Part shown: positions 17,882 to 26,461 of the stretch, piece by piece
Layout of the letters: each line of letters starts with the position of its first letter
Position numbering within the stretch: position 1 is the first letter of the stretch
DNA from: Stenotrophomonas sp. SAU14A_NAIMI4_5
GTDB lineage: Bacteria > Pseudomonadota > Gammaproteobacteria > Xanthomonadales > Xanthomonadaceae
Assembly (NCBI RefSeq): GCF_003086795.1
Contig: NZ_CP026003.1
Coordinates: 81,430-145,429, forward strand
Reading direction: 5' to 3'
Length of the DNA: 64,000 nt
The notes under the pieces: generated by a model
What the model was told of the DNA's origin: nothing
Seen by the model: only the letters and a program-made list of their open reading frames with translations
Databases searched by the model: none
Program-made: the position numbers and the translations under genes

Positions 17882-18934
17882 TCAGAACCGGTTGTCGCCG
17901 CCCAGCGTGCGGCCCAGGCCGCCCAGGATCGAGCCTTCGCCACGGCTCTGCCCGCCACCCTGCGGCGCGGCCATCCACATGCGCCCGGCCAGGCGCGAGA
18001 ACGGCAGCGACTGCAGCCAGACCTTGCCCGGTCCGGTCAGGGTGGCCAGGAAGACGCCTTCGCCACCGAACAGCATGCTCTTGATGCCGCTGACCCGGCG
18101 CACGTCCATCTCCACCGTCGGGTGGTAGGCCACCACGCAGCCGGTATCGACGTCCAGACGCTCGCCGGCCGCCAGCTCGCGCTCGACCACGCAGCCGCCG
18201 GCATGGATGAAGACCCAGCCGTCGCCTTCCAGCTTCTGCATGATGAAGCCCTCGCCGCCGAACAGGCCGGTCATGATCCTGCGCTGGAACTGCACGCCGA
18301 TGCGCACGCCGCGCGCGCCGGCCAGGAAGCTGTCCTTCTGGCAGATCAGGCGTCCGCCGTGCTGGTCCAGCTTCATCGGCAGCACCGTGCCGGGGTAGGG
18401 CGCGGCGAAGGCGACCTTGCCGCGGCCGGTGCCGGTCTGGGTGTAGACGGTGGCGAACAGGCTTTCGCCGGTCACCACGCGGCGGCCGGCGGCCATCACC
18501 TTGCCCATGAAGCCGCTGCTGGCCTGCGAGCCGTCGCCGAACACGGTGTCCATCTGCACCGTGGATTCCTTGAACATCAGCGCGCCGGCTTCGGCGATCG
18601 CGCTTTCACCCGGGTCCAGGCCGATTTCCACGAACTGCATTTCATGGCCGACGATGCGGAAATCGATCGGATCGCCGTGGCCGCCGCTGCTGCTGACGGT
18701 TTCAGTCGTGGCCGGTGCGGCAGCGGGCAGGACCGGCGGTGCCGGGGCGGGTGCGGCAGGCGCTGCCGCAGACCCATGCAGGACGCTGATTTCGGACACG
18801 GGTGTCCACCCTTCCATGCCCTGGCGCCAGGCCAGCGCGTGCGGGTTGGCCTGCGCAAAATGGCGCGCAGCGTCCTCGTCGAGCGGGCCGATCCGCTCGG
18901 CCTGGCCGGCGGCATGGAAGTACCACTGGGTCAT
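17882..18934 (-). CDS. GYF_2 and AIM24/TIGR00266 domain protein
   Basis: A 350-residue protein. Residues 1-60 are a GYF_2-type domain (MTQWYFHAAGQAERIGPLDE, then WRQGMEGWTPVSEI). An Ala/Pro-rich linker follows to about 90. The rest matches the AIM24/TIGR00266 beta-fold (FRIVGHEMQFVEIGLDPGES, AEAGALMFKE, GGEGFIMQKLEGDGWVFIHA, GGEGVFLATLTGPGKVWLQS). The biochemical role of the family is not established. There is no signal peptide. The C-terminus is glycine-rich (GSILGGLGRTLGG). Start is ATG 18934. Confidence 0.85.
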   Translation of the reverse strand: MTQWYFHAAGQAERIGPLDEDAARHFAQANPHALAWRQGMEGWTPVSEISVLHGSAAAPAAPAPAPPVLPAAAPATTETVSSSGGHGDPIDFRIVGHEMQFVEIGLDPGESAIAEAGALMFKESTVQMDTVFGDGSQASSGFMGKVMAAGRRVVTGESLFATVYTQTGTGRGKVAFAAPYPGTVLPMKLDQHGGRLICQKDSFLAGARGVRIGVQFQRRIMTGLFGGEGFIMQKLEGDGWVFIHAGGCVVERELAAGERLDVDTGCVVAYHPTVEMDVRRVSGIKSMLFGGEGVFLATLTGPGKVWLQSLPFSRLAGRMWMAAPQGGGQSRGEGSILGGLGRTLGGDNRF

Positions 18935-19095
18935 CGCAGCAGCTCTGTGGCAAGGGGAAATGCCGAGTGTAGCGGCCCGCCGGGGGCACTGCCGGTGAGG
19001 GGCCATGAACGATCGGCATTTGCGGCGTAGGTGCTGTATTGCAACAATTATCTGGTAGCGCCGTTTCACCACCCCTCCAAACACAGCCTACCGCC

Positions 19096-21363
19096 ATGTC
19101 TCCGACCCGCACTTTCCGTGGCCGCACTCCGGTCGCGCGTCCCCTCGTTGCCGCTCTTTCCGCCCTGCTGCCGCTGGTAGCAGCCGCCCAGGAAACCCCC
19201 GCTGCCAAGGATCCGGTTGCCCTCGATGCCCTCCAGGTCACCGCGCAGCGCCGCGTCGAGAACGCCAAGGACGTGCCGGTCGCGATCACCGCGATCCAGG
19301 GCGAGAAGCTGGATGTGCTCGGCTCCGCTGGCGACGACATCCGCTTCCTGTCCGCGCGCGTGCCGAGCCTGAACATCGAATCGTCGTACGGCCGTGCCTT
19401 CCCGCGCTTCTACATCCGCGGCCTGGGCAACACCGACTTCGATCTCAACGCTTCGCAGCCGGTGTCGCTGGTGTATGACGACGTGGTGCAGGAAAGCCCG
19501 CTGCTGAAGGGCTTCCCGCTGTTCGACCTGGCCGGCGTGGAAGTGCTGCGTGGCCCGCAGGGCACGCTGTTCGGCCGCAATACCCCGGCCGGCGTGGTGA
19601 AGTTCGATTCGGCCCGTCCGTCGCAGGACGCCGACGGCTACGTGAAGATGTCCTACGGCACGTATGACACCTGGAACGTGCAGGGCGCCTACGGCGGTCC
19701 GCTGACCAGCCGCTGGTCGGCGCGCGTGTCGGCGCTGTACCAGCGCCGCGAGAACTACGTCGACAACACCGTCGCCAACGCGCCGAGCTCGGGCTTCGAA
19801 GGCTATGACGAAGCCGCTGGCCGCGTGCAGTTCCTGTACGAAGGCGATGATGTCGAAGCGCTGTTCAACCTGCACAAGCGCAAGCTCAACGGCACTGCGC
19901 GCCTGTTCCGCGCCAACATCATCCAGAAGGGCAGCAACGCGCTGGTCGAGAATTTCGACCGCGACAAGGTCTCCACCGACGGCCTGAACTTCTCCAACCT
20001 GGAAACCTGGGGCGGCAGCGCACGCATCAAGTGGGACCTGGGCCGCGTCACCCTGCATTCGATCACCGGCTATGAAACCGCCGAATCGCTGAACCACGGC
20101 GACGTCGATGGCGGCTACGGTGCGGCCTTCCTGGGCGCCGGCAACTCCGGCCCGGGCCTGATTCCGTTCCCGTCCGAATCGGCTGACGGCCTGCCGCACC
20201 ACCGCCAGTGGACGCAGGAATTCCGCGTCGAATCCAACGAGTGGGGCCGCTTCGACTGGCAGGCCGGCGTCTTCTACTTCGATGAAGACGTGACCATCGA
20301 CAGCTTCAACTACGACTCGCTGACCCCGGGCAACCCGCAGACCGGCCACGCCGTGCAGAGCCAGCGCAACAAGGCCTGGGCCGCGTTCGCCTCGGGCGAC
20401 CTGGACGTGACCGATCGCTTCAAGCTGCGCGCCGGCGTGCGTTACACCCAGGACAAGAAGGATTTCACCGCCAGCGTGCTGCAGGCCGTGCCGGGCGGTA
20501 CGCCGGTCAGCGGCCCGTATCTGGCCAACAGCGATGTCGACGATGTCAGCTGGGACCTGAGCGGCGTCTACCAGATCACCGACAACATCAACGCCTATGC
20601 GCGCGTGGCCAAGGGCTTCCGTGCACCGTCGATCCAGGGCCGCCTGGCCTTCGGCGGCGTCACCCAGGCCGATTCGGAGAAGGTGATCTCGTATGAAGCC
20701 GGCATCAAGGCCGACCTGTTCGACCGTCGCGCCCGCCTGGGCTTCAACGTGTTCCGCTACAACGTCGATGGCCAGCAGCTGATCGCGGTGGGTGGCAGCA
20801 ACAACACCGCCACCCTGCTCAACGCCGACAAGACCATCGGCCAAGGCTTCGAGCTGGACTTCGAGGCGTACCTGACCGACCACGTGCTGATGACCCTGGG
20901 CAGCAGCTACAACGACACCGAGATCAAGGACAAGGATCTGGCCGTGGCGATCTGTGGCGGTGGCTGCACCATCACCGACCCGACCACCATCATCAACGGT
21001 GGCACCTACGCGCTGGTCAACGGCAACCCGCTGCCGCAGGCGCCGAAGTGGATCCACAACCTGACCCTGCGTGCCGGCTTCCCGGTGAACGATGCCAGCG
21101 AGGTCTACGTCTACACCGACTGGGCGTACAAGAGCGCGGTGAACTTCTTCCTGTACGAGTCGCCGGAGTTCCGCAGCCGCAGCTCGCTGGAAGGCGGCCT
21201 GCGCGTGGGCTACAACTGGGATTACGGCCAGTACGACGTGGCCGTGTTCGGCCGCAACCTGACCAACCAGACCCGCGTGGTCGGCGCGATCGACTTCAAC
21301 AACCTGACCGGCTTCCTCAACGAGCCGCGCACGTTCGGCGTCGAGTTCACCGCGAAGTTCTGA
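19096..21363 (+). CDS. TonB-dependent outer-membrane receptor
   Basis: A 755-residue receptor with a signal peptide ending AAAQ. The TonB-box region is near VALDALQVTAQRR. The plug domain has DVPVAITAIQGEKLD and EVLRGPQGTLFGRNTPAGVV, followed by a 22-strand barrel that ends in the aromatic-terminated EFTAKF expected for outer-membrane assembly. Family members import iron chelates, vitamins or glycans. No substrate-specific neighbours are present, so the ligand is unknown. An intrinsic terminator follows 27 bases after the stop. Confidence 0.92.
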   Translation: MSPTRTFRGRTPVARPLVAALSALLPLVAAAQETPAAKDPVALDALQVTAQRRVENAKDVPVAITAIQGEKLDVLGSAGDDIRFLSARVPSLNIESSYGRAFPRFYIRGLGNTDFDLNASQPVSLVYDDVVQESPLLKGFPLFDLAGVEVLRGPQGTLFGRNTPAGVVKFDSARPSQDADGYVKMSYGTYDTWNVQGAYGGPLTSRWSARVSALYQRRENYVDNTVANAPSSGFEGYDEAAGRVQFLYEGDDVEALFNLHKRKLNGTARLFRANIIQKGSNALVENFDRDKVSTDGLNFSNLETWGGSARIKWDLGRVTLHSITGYETAESLNHGDVDGGYGAAFLGAGNSGPGLIPFPSESADGLPHHRQWTQEFRVESNEWGRFDWQAGVFYFDEDVTIDSFNYDSLTPGNPQTGHAVQSQRNKAWAAFASGDLDVTDRFKLRAGVRYTQDKKDFTASVLQAVPGGTPVSGPYLANSDVDDVSWDLSGVYQITDNINAYARVAKGFRAPSIQGRLAFGGVTQADSEKVISYEAGIKADLFDRRARLGFNVFRYNVDGQQLIAVGGSNNTATLLNADKTIGQGFELDFEAYLTDHVLMTLGSSYNDTEIKDKDLAVAICGGGCTITDPTTIINGGTYALVNGNPLPQAPKWIHNLTLRAGFPVNDASEVYVYTDWAYKSAVNFFLYESPEFRSRSSLEGGLRVGYNWDYGQYDVAVFGRNLTNQTRVVGAIDFNNLTGFLNEPRTFGVEFTAKF

Positions 21364-21390
21364 TGCGGTTGATGGCGTGATGCAATGAAG

Positions 21391-21420
21391 AGGGCCGGCG
21401 CAATGCCGGCCCTTTCTTTT
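21391..21420 (+). terminator. Intrinsic terminator after the TonB receptor gene
   Basis: AGGGCCGGC (21391-21399), a GCAAT loop and GCCGGCCCT (21405-21413) form a perfect 9-bp stem followed by TTCTTTT. This is one of the clearest Rho-independent terminators in the window. Confidence 0.88.
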
Positions 21421-21596
21421 GATGCGCGACCATGTCGCAAATGGACATGTCCGCAATGCGGGTAGGGCTTGAAAAGTGTGAGCGGAGGCAAAGATATGTC
21501 TCAATTGCCGCGAACCTGACCCTGGGTCGGCGCGCTCGGACAGAACCGGCGTACAACCGTGGCTACCGGAATCTTCCGGGCAACCGGGGTACTGCA

Positions 21597-22154
21597 ATGA
21601 AGAGGAAAACGTCGCGGCTGACAGTCGGCTTCGTCATGCTCCTGCTGTCGACGCAGGCATCTGCAGGGTTCAAGGCTGACGGAGCGGCACCAACGACGCG
21701 CCTGGACGACCAGCGACTGCAGCTGGAAAAGCGAACAGCATCCATCACCGATCAGCGATCATTCGATGCGTATGCGAAGACATTCGGGGATACCGATACC
21801 TTTCCCCTGTACAAACTGACGCCTGCATCGCGCGCGCGCTTCACCGCATCGCTACGGTTCAATGACCTCGGACTGACCACTTTCGATTACTCCGATCTGG
21901 CACGGGAACTGGGGGCGGCCGATCTCCATCGCGTGCTGAAGCCGTTTGGGTTTGAGCATCTGGTGGCGGTCATGCCCGATGTCAGGGTCAATTCAGAGGA
22001 AGACCAGACGGTTCTGCAGATACTGGACACCGCACGCAGCCTGCGTTGTGGTGTGGGAGAACACTGCAACGAGGCGGACTATCCCGGCTACAAGTGCATC
22101 TCGCACGCGACCTGCGAGGAATCGACGGCGCACATATGCACGTCCAACTGCTGA
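21597..22154 (+). CDS. Secreted protein with cysteine-rich C-terminus, unknown function
   Basis: A 185-residue protein with a signal peptide (MKRKTSRLTVGFVMLLLSTQ, cleavage after ASA). The body (about 25-148) is mixed and lacks Cys. The last 35 residues hold six Cys, at 151, 157, 167, 173, 181 and 185 (spacing x5, x9, x5, x7, x3), ending in a terminal Cys. This suggests a small disulphide-bonded module. The next gene overlaps by 19 bases and encodes a periplasmic thioredoxin-fold protein, so the pair may handle thiol chemistry together. I recognise no family. The local composition is less GC-rich than its neighbours, consistent with acquisition. CGGGGT lies 7 bases before the ATG. Confidence 0.75.
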   Translation: MKRKTSRLTVGFVMLLLSTQASAGFKADGAAPTTRLDDQRLQLEKRTASITDQRSFDAYAKTFGDTDTFPLYKLTPASRARFTASLRFNDLGLTTFDYSDLARELGAADLHRVLKPFGFEHLVAVMPDVRVNSEEDQTVLQILDTARSLRCGVGEHCNEADYPGYKCISHATCEESTAHICTSNC

Positions 22155-23086
22155 TCAGGGCCCTGCGGCACCCACGCACCGTCACGCGTGGGTTGCTCCC
22201 CGTCGCCACCCTGATGGCGGTGATCCTGTCCTTTCCCTGTGCTGCCGGCGAATCCCTGGAGGAGGGCCACGCCATCGTGCAGAAAACGTGGGAAAGCCTC
22301 TCGGGGCCGGATCATGACTGGCGCGAGCGCGGGGCACAGGTTGATCGTGCATTCGACTCCAGTGTCCTGCCTCACACCGGTACGCTGTCCTCGCTGGCTG
22401 CATCTGACCTGCGGGTACTGCTGCGGGCGACCCACGCGGCCGCTGTGGCAAGCAAACAGCCGCGCTACTCGACCATTGCACTGCGCGTGGGCGTCGAGCT
22501 GCGCAGGCGAGGCGAGCTGCATCCTGCCGACGCACGCGCCGGAGCAGCCATTGCCATGCTGAGCCGTGATGCCACTGCGTTGACGCCCGCATCGCCGTGG
22601 CTGGCGGCGTTCAATGGTCGTCCCGTGCCGCGATTTCCCGATGTCATCAGGCCGCTCGAGTACTGGACGCCTGGTCCCGATGGCGAGCGCTTCAGCTCCG
22701 CTCAGGCTGACCTGGCGTCTTTGGACATCATCGTCATCGCGCATCCTGCCTGCGGCTTCACGCGGGCGGCCGCAGAAGCCGCCCGCACAGACCCCGAGCT
22801 CATGCGGGTGCTTTCCGGTCCACGCGCCCTGTGGCTGTCGCCACAGGATGGAACGCTCGATCCGCGCATCTTCAGGGATTGGAACGACCGTCATCCTGAC
22901 CTGCCGATCCACATTGTGGCCCGTCAGTCCGGCTTTTCAGAGGTCGGCTACTGGGGAACACCCACGTTCTACATCCTGCGCGACGGCGGGGTCGCCGCGC
23001 GGGTGGTGGGCTGGCCACGCGGCGGCAACAAGGCGACGCTGACAAAGGCCATCGCCGATGCCGCCGTTCCGCAGCGCAGTCGGTAG
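22136..23086 (+). CDS. Exported thioredoxin-fold protein with CGFT active-site motif
   Basis: A 316-residue protein with a long basic N-terminus and hydrophobic segment (TRGLLPVATLMAVILSF) ending in an AAGE cleavage region. Residues about 195-310 look like a thioredoxin/glutaredoxin fold: DIIVIAHPACGFTRAA with Cys206 in a single-Cys C-G-F-T motif, and a cis-Pro loop GTPTFYILRDG (Pro276). Monothiol glutaredoxins use CGFS, which this resembles, but here the protein is exported. The middle (about 45-150) is helical and unassigned. It overlaps the preceding gene by 19 bases, so the two are probably translationally coupled and functionally linked. Confidence 0.72.
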   Translation: MHVQLLIRALRHPRTVTRGLLPVATLMAVILSFPCAAGESLEEGHAIVQKTWESLSGPDHDWRERGAQVDRAFDSSVLPHTGTLSSLAASDLRVLLRATHAAAVASKQPRYSTIALRVGVELRRRGELHPADARAGAAIAMLSRDATALTPASPWLAAFNGRPVPRFPDVIRPLEYWTPGPDGERFSSAQADLASLDIIVIAHPACGFTRAAAEAARTDPELMRVLSGPRALWLSPQDGTLDPRIFRDWNDRHPDLPIHIVARQSGFSEVGYWGTPTFYILRDGGVAARVVGWPRGGNKATLTKAIADAAVPQRSR

Positions 23087-23100
23087 CGCCGCGGAACGGC
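23063..23100. terminator. Hairpin spanning the stop codon between convergent genes
   Basis: GCCGTTCCGC (23063-23072) and GCGGAACGGC (23091-23100) are perfect 10-base arms around the TAG stop of the thioredoxin-fold gene. The loop includes a GTAG start like that of REP units. It could end transcription from both sides; there is no T-run. Confidence 0.4.
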
Positions 23101-23118
23101 GAGCGCAGCGGCGATGCC

Positions 23119-23991
23119 TTACAGCGCGCTTTCCGGCCGCACCTTCAGCAGCGCTTCCTCGGCCGCGCAGTCGCGGCTGGAATGCAGGCCGGCCTTGCGA
23201 GCGTCGGCGATCTCCTTGCGCGCGGCCAGCAGATCCTTGTTGAACGCCGCGTTGTCATGCAGGCGCGCCACCGCGGCGGCGCCCATGAAACGCCCTTCGA
23301 GGATGTCGCTCTGCCAGTGCACGTTGCACACCAGGCGGCTCTCGCCGTAGTTGCGGCCACGCGCCTGGATGGCGTCGGCGCGGTCCGGCGCGATCTCCGA
23401 AAGAATCAGCGCCCACGCCCAACCGATGGAGGTGTGGCCGGACGGATAGGAGCCGTTCCTGCGCAGCCCCGCTTCATCGTCCGGCGTGCAGGTCGGCTCG
23501 CCGTTGACCATGAAGGGGCGCGGACGCTGGTACTGGTTCTTGGCGGCCTTGGTGGCCGCGCTGGCATCGATGCGGCTGCGCTCCAGCAGGCGGTACAGGG
23601 CGGGGGTCTTCACCGCGTCCACGTCGATGTCGGCGGCGCAGGAGAACTGGTTGGCGCCGGCCGGGAAACCGAGTTCGGCATCGCGGGTCGCCTGGGTGAA
23701 GCGCGGCGTGCCACGCAGGGCGCGGGCTTCGCGGCTGACTTGCTCATCCAGCGCGAAGCCGGCCGAACCGGCTGCCGGCGGCGCCGGCACCAGGGCGATG
23801 CTGGCCGGCACGGCGGCCTTGTCGAGGTAGCCCACCGCCTTGGTGGTGACGTTGGATTCCACCGCGGTCGGTGCGGTGGCGGTGGACGCGCAACCGGCCA
23901 GCGACAGGGCGATGGCCAGGCCGAGCAGGGGGCGGGCGGGGAGGGCAGGCAAAGACATGGGCAGGCTCGAGACAGGAAACACAGCGGCCAT
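23119..23991 (-). CDS. Class A non-specific acid phosphatase (PAP2 superfamily) lipoprotein
   Basis: A 290-residue protein. The three phosphatase motifs are present: KNQYQRPRPF (K-x6-RP type), GSYPSGHTS, and SRLVCNVHWQSDILEG (SR-x5-H-x3-D). A lipobox LSLAGC is seen, so it is likely a lipoprotein. The start at 23991 is favoured because AGGAGGGG lies 8 bases upstream on this strand; an in-frame ATG at 23958 would also give a proper signal but has no ribosome site. These enzymes release phosphate from many monoesters in the periplasm. Confidence 0.9.
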   Translation of the reverse strand: MAAVFPVSSLPMSLPALPARPLLGLAIALSLAGCASTATAPTAVESNVTTKAVGYLDKAAVPASIALVPAPPAAGSAGFALDEQVSREARALRGTPRFTQATRDAELGFPAGANQFSCAADIDVDAVKTPALYRLLERSRIDASAATKAAKNQYQRPRPFMVNGEPTCTPDDEAGLRRNGSYPSGHTSIGWAWALILSEIAPDRADAIQARGRNYGESRLVCNVHWQSDILEGRFMGAAAVARLHDNAAFNKDLLAARKEIADARKAGLHSSRDCAAEEALLKVRPESAL

Positions 23992-24200
23992 GATCGCAGC
24001 CCCTCCTGCCGCCCGCAGCGTCCATGGGTCATACGGCCAGACCCGGCATGGTGGCTCTGGGTAGTCATTATCCTGCAACAAGATCATCCATCTTCGCCAA
24101 TCTCCCGAATACGGGCGCAGCGCACGGACTTTCACGCGCGTTCGCGCCAGCATCGGGCCACAGCCGGGCCGGGGGGATCCGCTGACGAGGGAGAGATGCG

Positions 24201-25079
24201 ATGCGCAGCACCGCAACAGGAAGTACCGCCCTGGCCCTGCTGCTGGGCCTGGCCTGCACCCCGGCGCAGGCCGCCGATGTCTACGGCGTGGCCTTCGTGC
24301 ACGGCACCGGCGCCCAGACCGATGCCACCCAGGACTACTGGCAGCCGGCGATCATCGACACCGTGCGCCAGGGCCTGCCGAACAGCAGCAACTACGTGGT
24401 CATCAACTGCGATTTCACCCAGTACATGTGGAAGCCGGAAGCTGCCGGCTGCCTGGCCAACCAGCTGACCAGCTTCATCGACAGCCGCGGCATCACCCAG
24501 CTGGTGGTCATCACCCATTCCAACGGCGGCAACGTGGTGCGCTGGATCCTGTCCAACCCCACCTACGACAGCCGCTACCCGAAGATCATCAGCACGGTGC
24601 GCAAGGTCACCGCGCTGGCGCCGTCCTCGGCGGGCACGCCGCTGGCCGACGCGGTGCTCAACGGCAACACCTTCGAAACCTCGCTGGGCTGGCTGCTGGG
24701 CTACAAGAACGATGCGGTGCGCATGCAGCAGGTCGGTCACATGGCCACCTACAACGCGCAGAACCTGTACGGCACCGCAGGCCGCCCGGCACTGCCCAAG
24801 CCCTTCCGCGCGGTGGTCGGCAGCGATGTCGAATCGGCTGTGTGGGACAGCAACAGCTACTGCGGCGGCTACGCGGCCAACGTCGGCCTGGAGTTCACCC
24901 AGAACTGGCTGTCGTCCTGCTCGGACGGCTTCCTGGAATGCAGCAGCCAGAAGGCGGCGGGCAGCCTGTGGTTCACCGACAAGGCGCGCACCCAGGGCGC
25001 CGAGCCGCTGAGCCACAACCAGAGCCGCCGCGAGTGCTTCGGCCTCGGCACGATCCTGCGCAACGACCTGACCCAGTGA
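24201..25079 (+). CDS. Secreted alpha/beta-fold lipase/esterase
   Basis: A 292-residue exported protein (signal MRSTATGSTALALLLGLACT to AQA-A). The mature part begins VYGVAFVHGTGAQ, with the HG oxyanion loop. The nucleophile Ser107 lies in THSNGGN, a variant of GHSxG with Thr at the first position. The Asp may be in VVGSDVESA and the His in LSHNQS near the C-terminus. Eight Cys suggest disulphides in the exported form. It is followed 11 bases later by a DUF4785 gene, apparently one operon; a dedicated partner protein is possible. GAGGGAGAG lies upstream of the ATG. Confidence 0.82.
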   Translation: MRSTATGSTALALLLGLACTPAQAADVYGVAFVHGTGAQTDATQDYWQPAIIDTVRQGLPNSSNYVVINCDFTQYMWKPEAAGCLANQLTSFIDSRGITQLVVITHSNGGNVVRWILSNPTYDSRYPKIISTVRKVTALAPSSAGTPLADAVLNGNTFETSLGWLLGYKNDAVRMQQVGHMATYNAQNLYGTAGRPALPKPFRAVVGSDVESAVWDSNSYCGGYAANVGLEFTQNWLSSCSDGFLECSSQKAAGSLWFTDKARTQGAEPLSHNQSRRECFGLGTILRNDLTQ

Positions 25080-25090
25080 GGGAGATGACC

Positions 25091-26293
25091 ATGAAGATCC
25101 ATTCCACCCTGCTGGCCGCGGCCGTACTGGCCGCACTTGCTGTCGCGCCGGTGCATGCCGCGCAGGCGCTGCGTGCCGCCGCTGCCGGTGACCAGGTGCC
25201 CGCGTCACTGGTGGCCGCGCCGCTGCCGGCCGATGACAGCGAGCGTGTGCCGCTTGCCTTCGCCTGGGCGCTCGACCCGGCGCAGCCGCTGCAGGCACCA
25301 GGCGCCTACGCCGCGGTCAGCCGCAGCTACTGGCAGCAGGTCGACGCCGCCGAGCTGCAACGCGGCCTGGACCTGCCGCTGACCGCGCCGGATGCGGTGA
25401 TCCAGGTCAGTCCGGGCGCCGGTGCCCGCGCGCTGCCCGCCGACGCCCTGCAGGTGCGCGATGCGGCCGGCCGCACCAGCGTGGCGCGCAGCGTCGATGC
25501 GCGGCAGCTGCAGGCCGCGGGCATGGCGGTGAACGATGGCAGCAGCATGCTGCGCACCGGTGCCAGCAGCGCAGTGGGCGCCTACCGGCTGCAGAGCGCG
25601 CAGGCGCAGGGCCGCTACGTGGTGCAGGTGCTGGAACCCAACAGCCCGGTGCGGCTGGAAGTTCAGGCCAATCAGGCGCAGGTACTGGCCGGCGGCAGCG
25701 TGCAGCTGCAGGCCCGCCTGCTGGAGGATGGTGCCAGCACCGCGAAGCTGGCCACGCGCCGCGGCAGCCTGGGCGGTGAAGCCCTGCTGGTGGCACCCGA
25801 TGGCCGCAGCTGGCCGCAACGCCTGCTGCGCACCACCGATGGCAGCCTGCGCGCGCAGGTGCGCATTCCGGCAGAGGCCAGCACGGTGCAGGGCCTGTGG
25901 GAACTGCAGGTGTTTGCCCAGGCCGATGGCGTGCTGCGCGATGGCAAGGTTGCCTTCGCAGTGGCGCAGCCTACGGCACGCTTCAGCGGCCAGGCCACGC
26001 CCGATGCGGCCAGCCGCCAGGTGAGCCTGCCGCTGCAGGTGGCCGCCGCGGGCCGTTACGAGGCGCGCGGCACGCTGTACGCCACCGGCGCCGATGGCCA
26101 GTTGAAGCCGGTGGCACAGGCGCATGCGGCGGCGTGGTTCGAAGGTGCAGGCCGTGGCGTGCTGGTGCTGCCGTTCGACCAGGCCGCGCTGCCGGCCGGC
26201 TTCGGCGCACCGTATGAGCTGCGTGACCTGCAGCTGCAGGACCAGAGCCGGATGGCGCCGATCGAATCGCGCGCGTTGGCGCTGCGGTTCTGA
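25091..26293 (+). CDS. Exported DUF4785 domain protein
   Basis: A 400-residue protein with a signal peptide (MKIHSTLLAAAVLAALAVAP, cleavage after VHA). No catalytic motif was found. The sequence is rich in beta-strand and Ala/Gln and matches what I know as DUF4785 proteins of Xanthomonadaceae and Legionella; the middle (about 195-300) looks like an Ig-type sandwich (SPVRLEVQANQAQVLAGGSV). ATGs at 25085 and 25091 are both in frame; GAGGGAG spacing favours 25091. It is directly behind the secreted lipase gene, so it may assist or follow that enzyme. Function unknown. Confidence 0.75.
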   Translation: MKIHSTLLAAAVLAALAVAPVHAAQALRAAAAGDQVPASLVAAPLPADDSERVPLAFAWALDPAQPLQAPGAYAAVSRSYWQQVDAAELQRGLDLPLTAPDAVIQVSPGAGARALPADALQVRDAAGRTSVARSVDARQLQAAGMAVNDGSSMLRTGASSAVGAYRLQSAQAQGRYVVQVLEPNSPVRLEVQANQAQVLAGGSVQLQARLLEDGASTAKLATRRGSLGGEALLVAPDGRSWPQRLLRTTDGSLRAQVRIPAEASTVQGLWELQVFAQADGVLRDGKVAFAVAQPTARFSGQATPDAASRQVSLPLQVAAAGRYEARGTLYATGADGQLKPVAQAHAAAWFEGAGRGVLVLPFDQAALPAGFGAPYELRDLQLQDQSRMAPIESRALALRF

Positions 26294-26351
26294 GCAGAAC
26301 GTGGCGGGCCGGATACACCGGCCCGCCGCACCGGCATGACATGACCGCGGG

Positions 26352-26438
26352 GTAGAGTCGACTGTTAGTCGACTGCCCTCCCAACAGACCGCGAGAACCC
26401 CGCGCTGCGCGCGATAGTCGACTAACAGTCGACTCTAC
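26352..26438 (+). repeat. Paired GTAG/CTAC REP element
   Basis: GTAGAGTCGACTGTTAGTCG on the left and AGTCGACTAACAGTCGACTC to CTAC on the right are inverted, with about 40 bases between. The stem unit AGTCGACT also occurs at 50299. It separates the convergent DUF4785 and ABC ATPase genes. Confidence 0.85.
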
Positions 26439-26461
26439 CGCCGTCCCGCCGTCCCGCCGGA

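Noticed and set aside
17736..17978. Upstream extension of the patatin gene
   Set aside because: It crosses a REP pair, and the lipoprotein signal begins at MSLFRPRVLL.
19066..21597. An 843-codon open frame on the - strand
   Set aside because: It is opposite the TonB receptor gene, which has clear domain motifs on the + strand.
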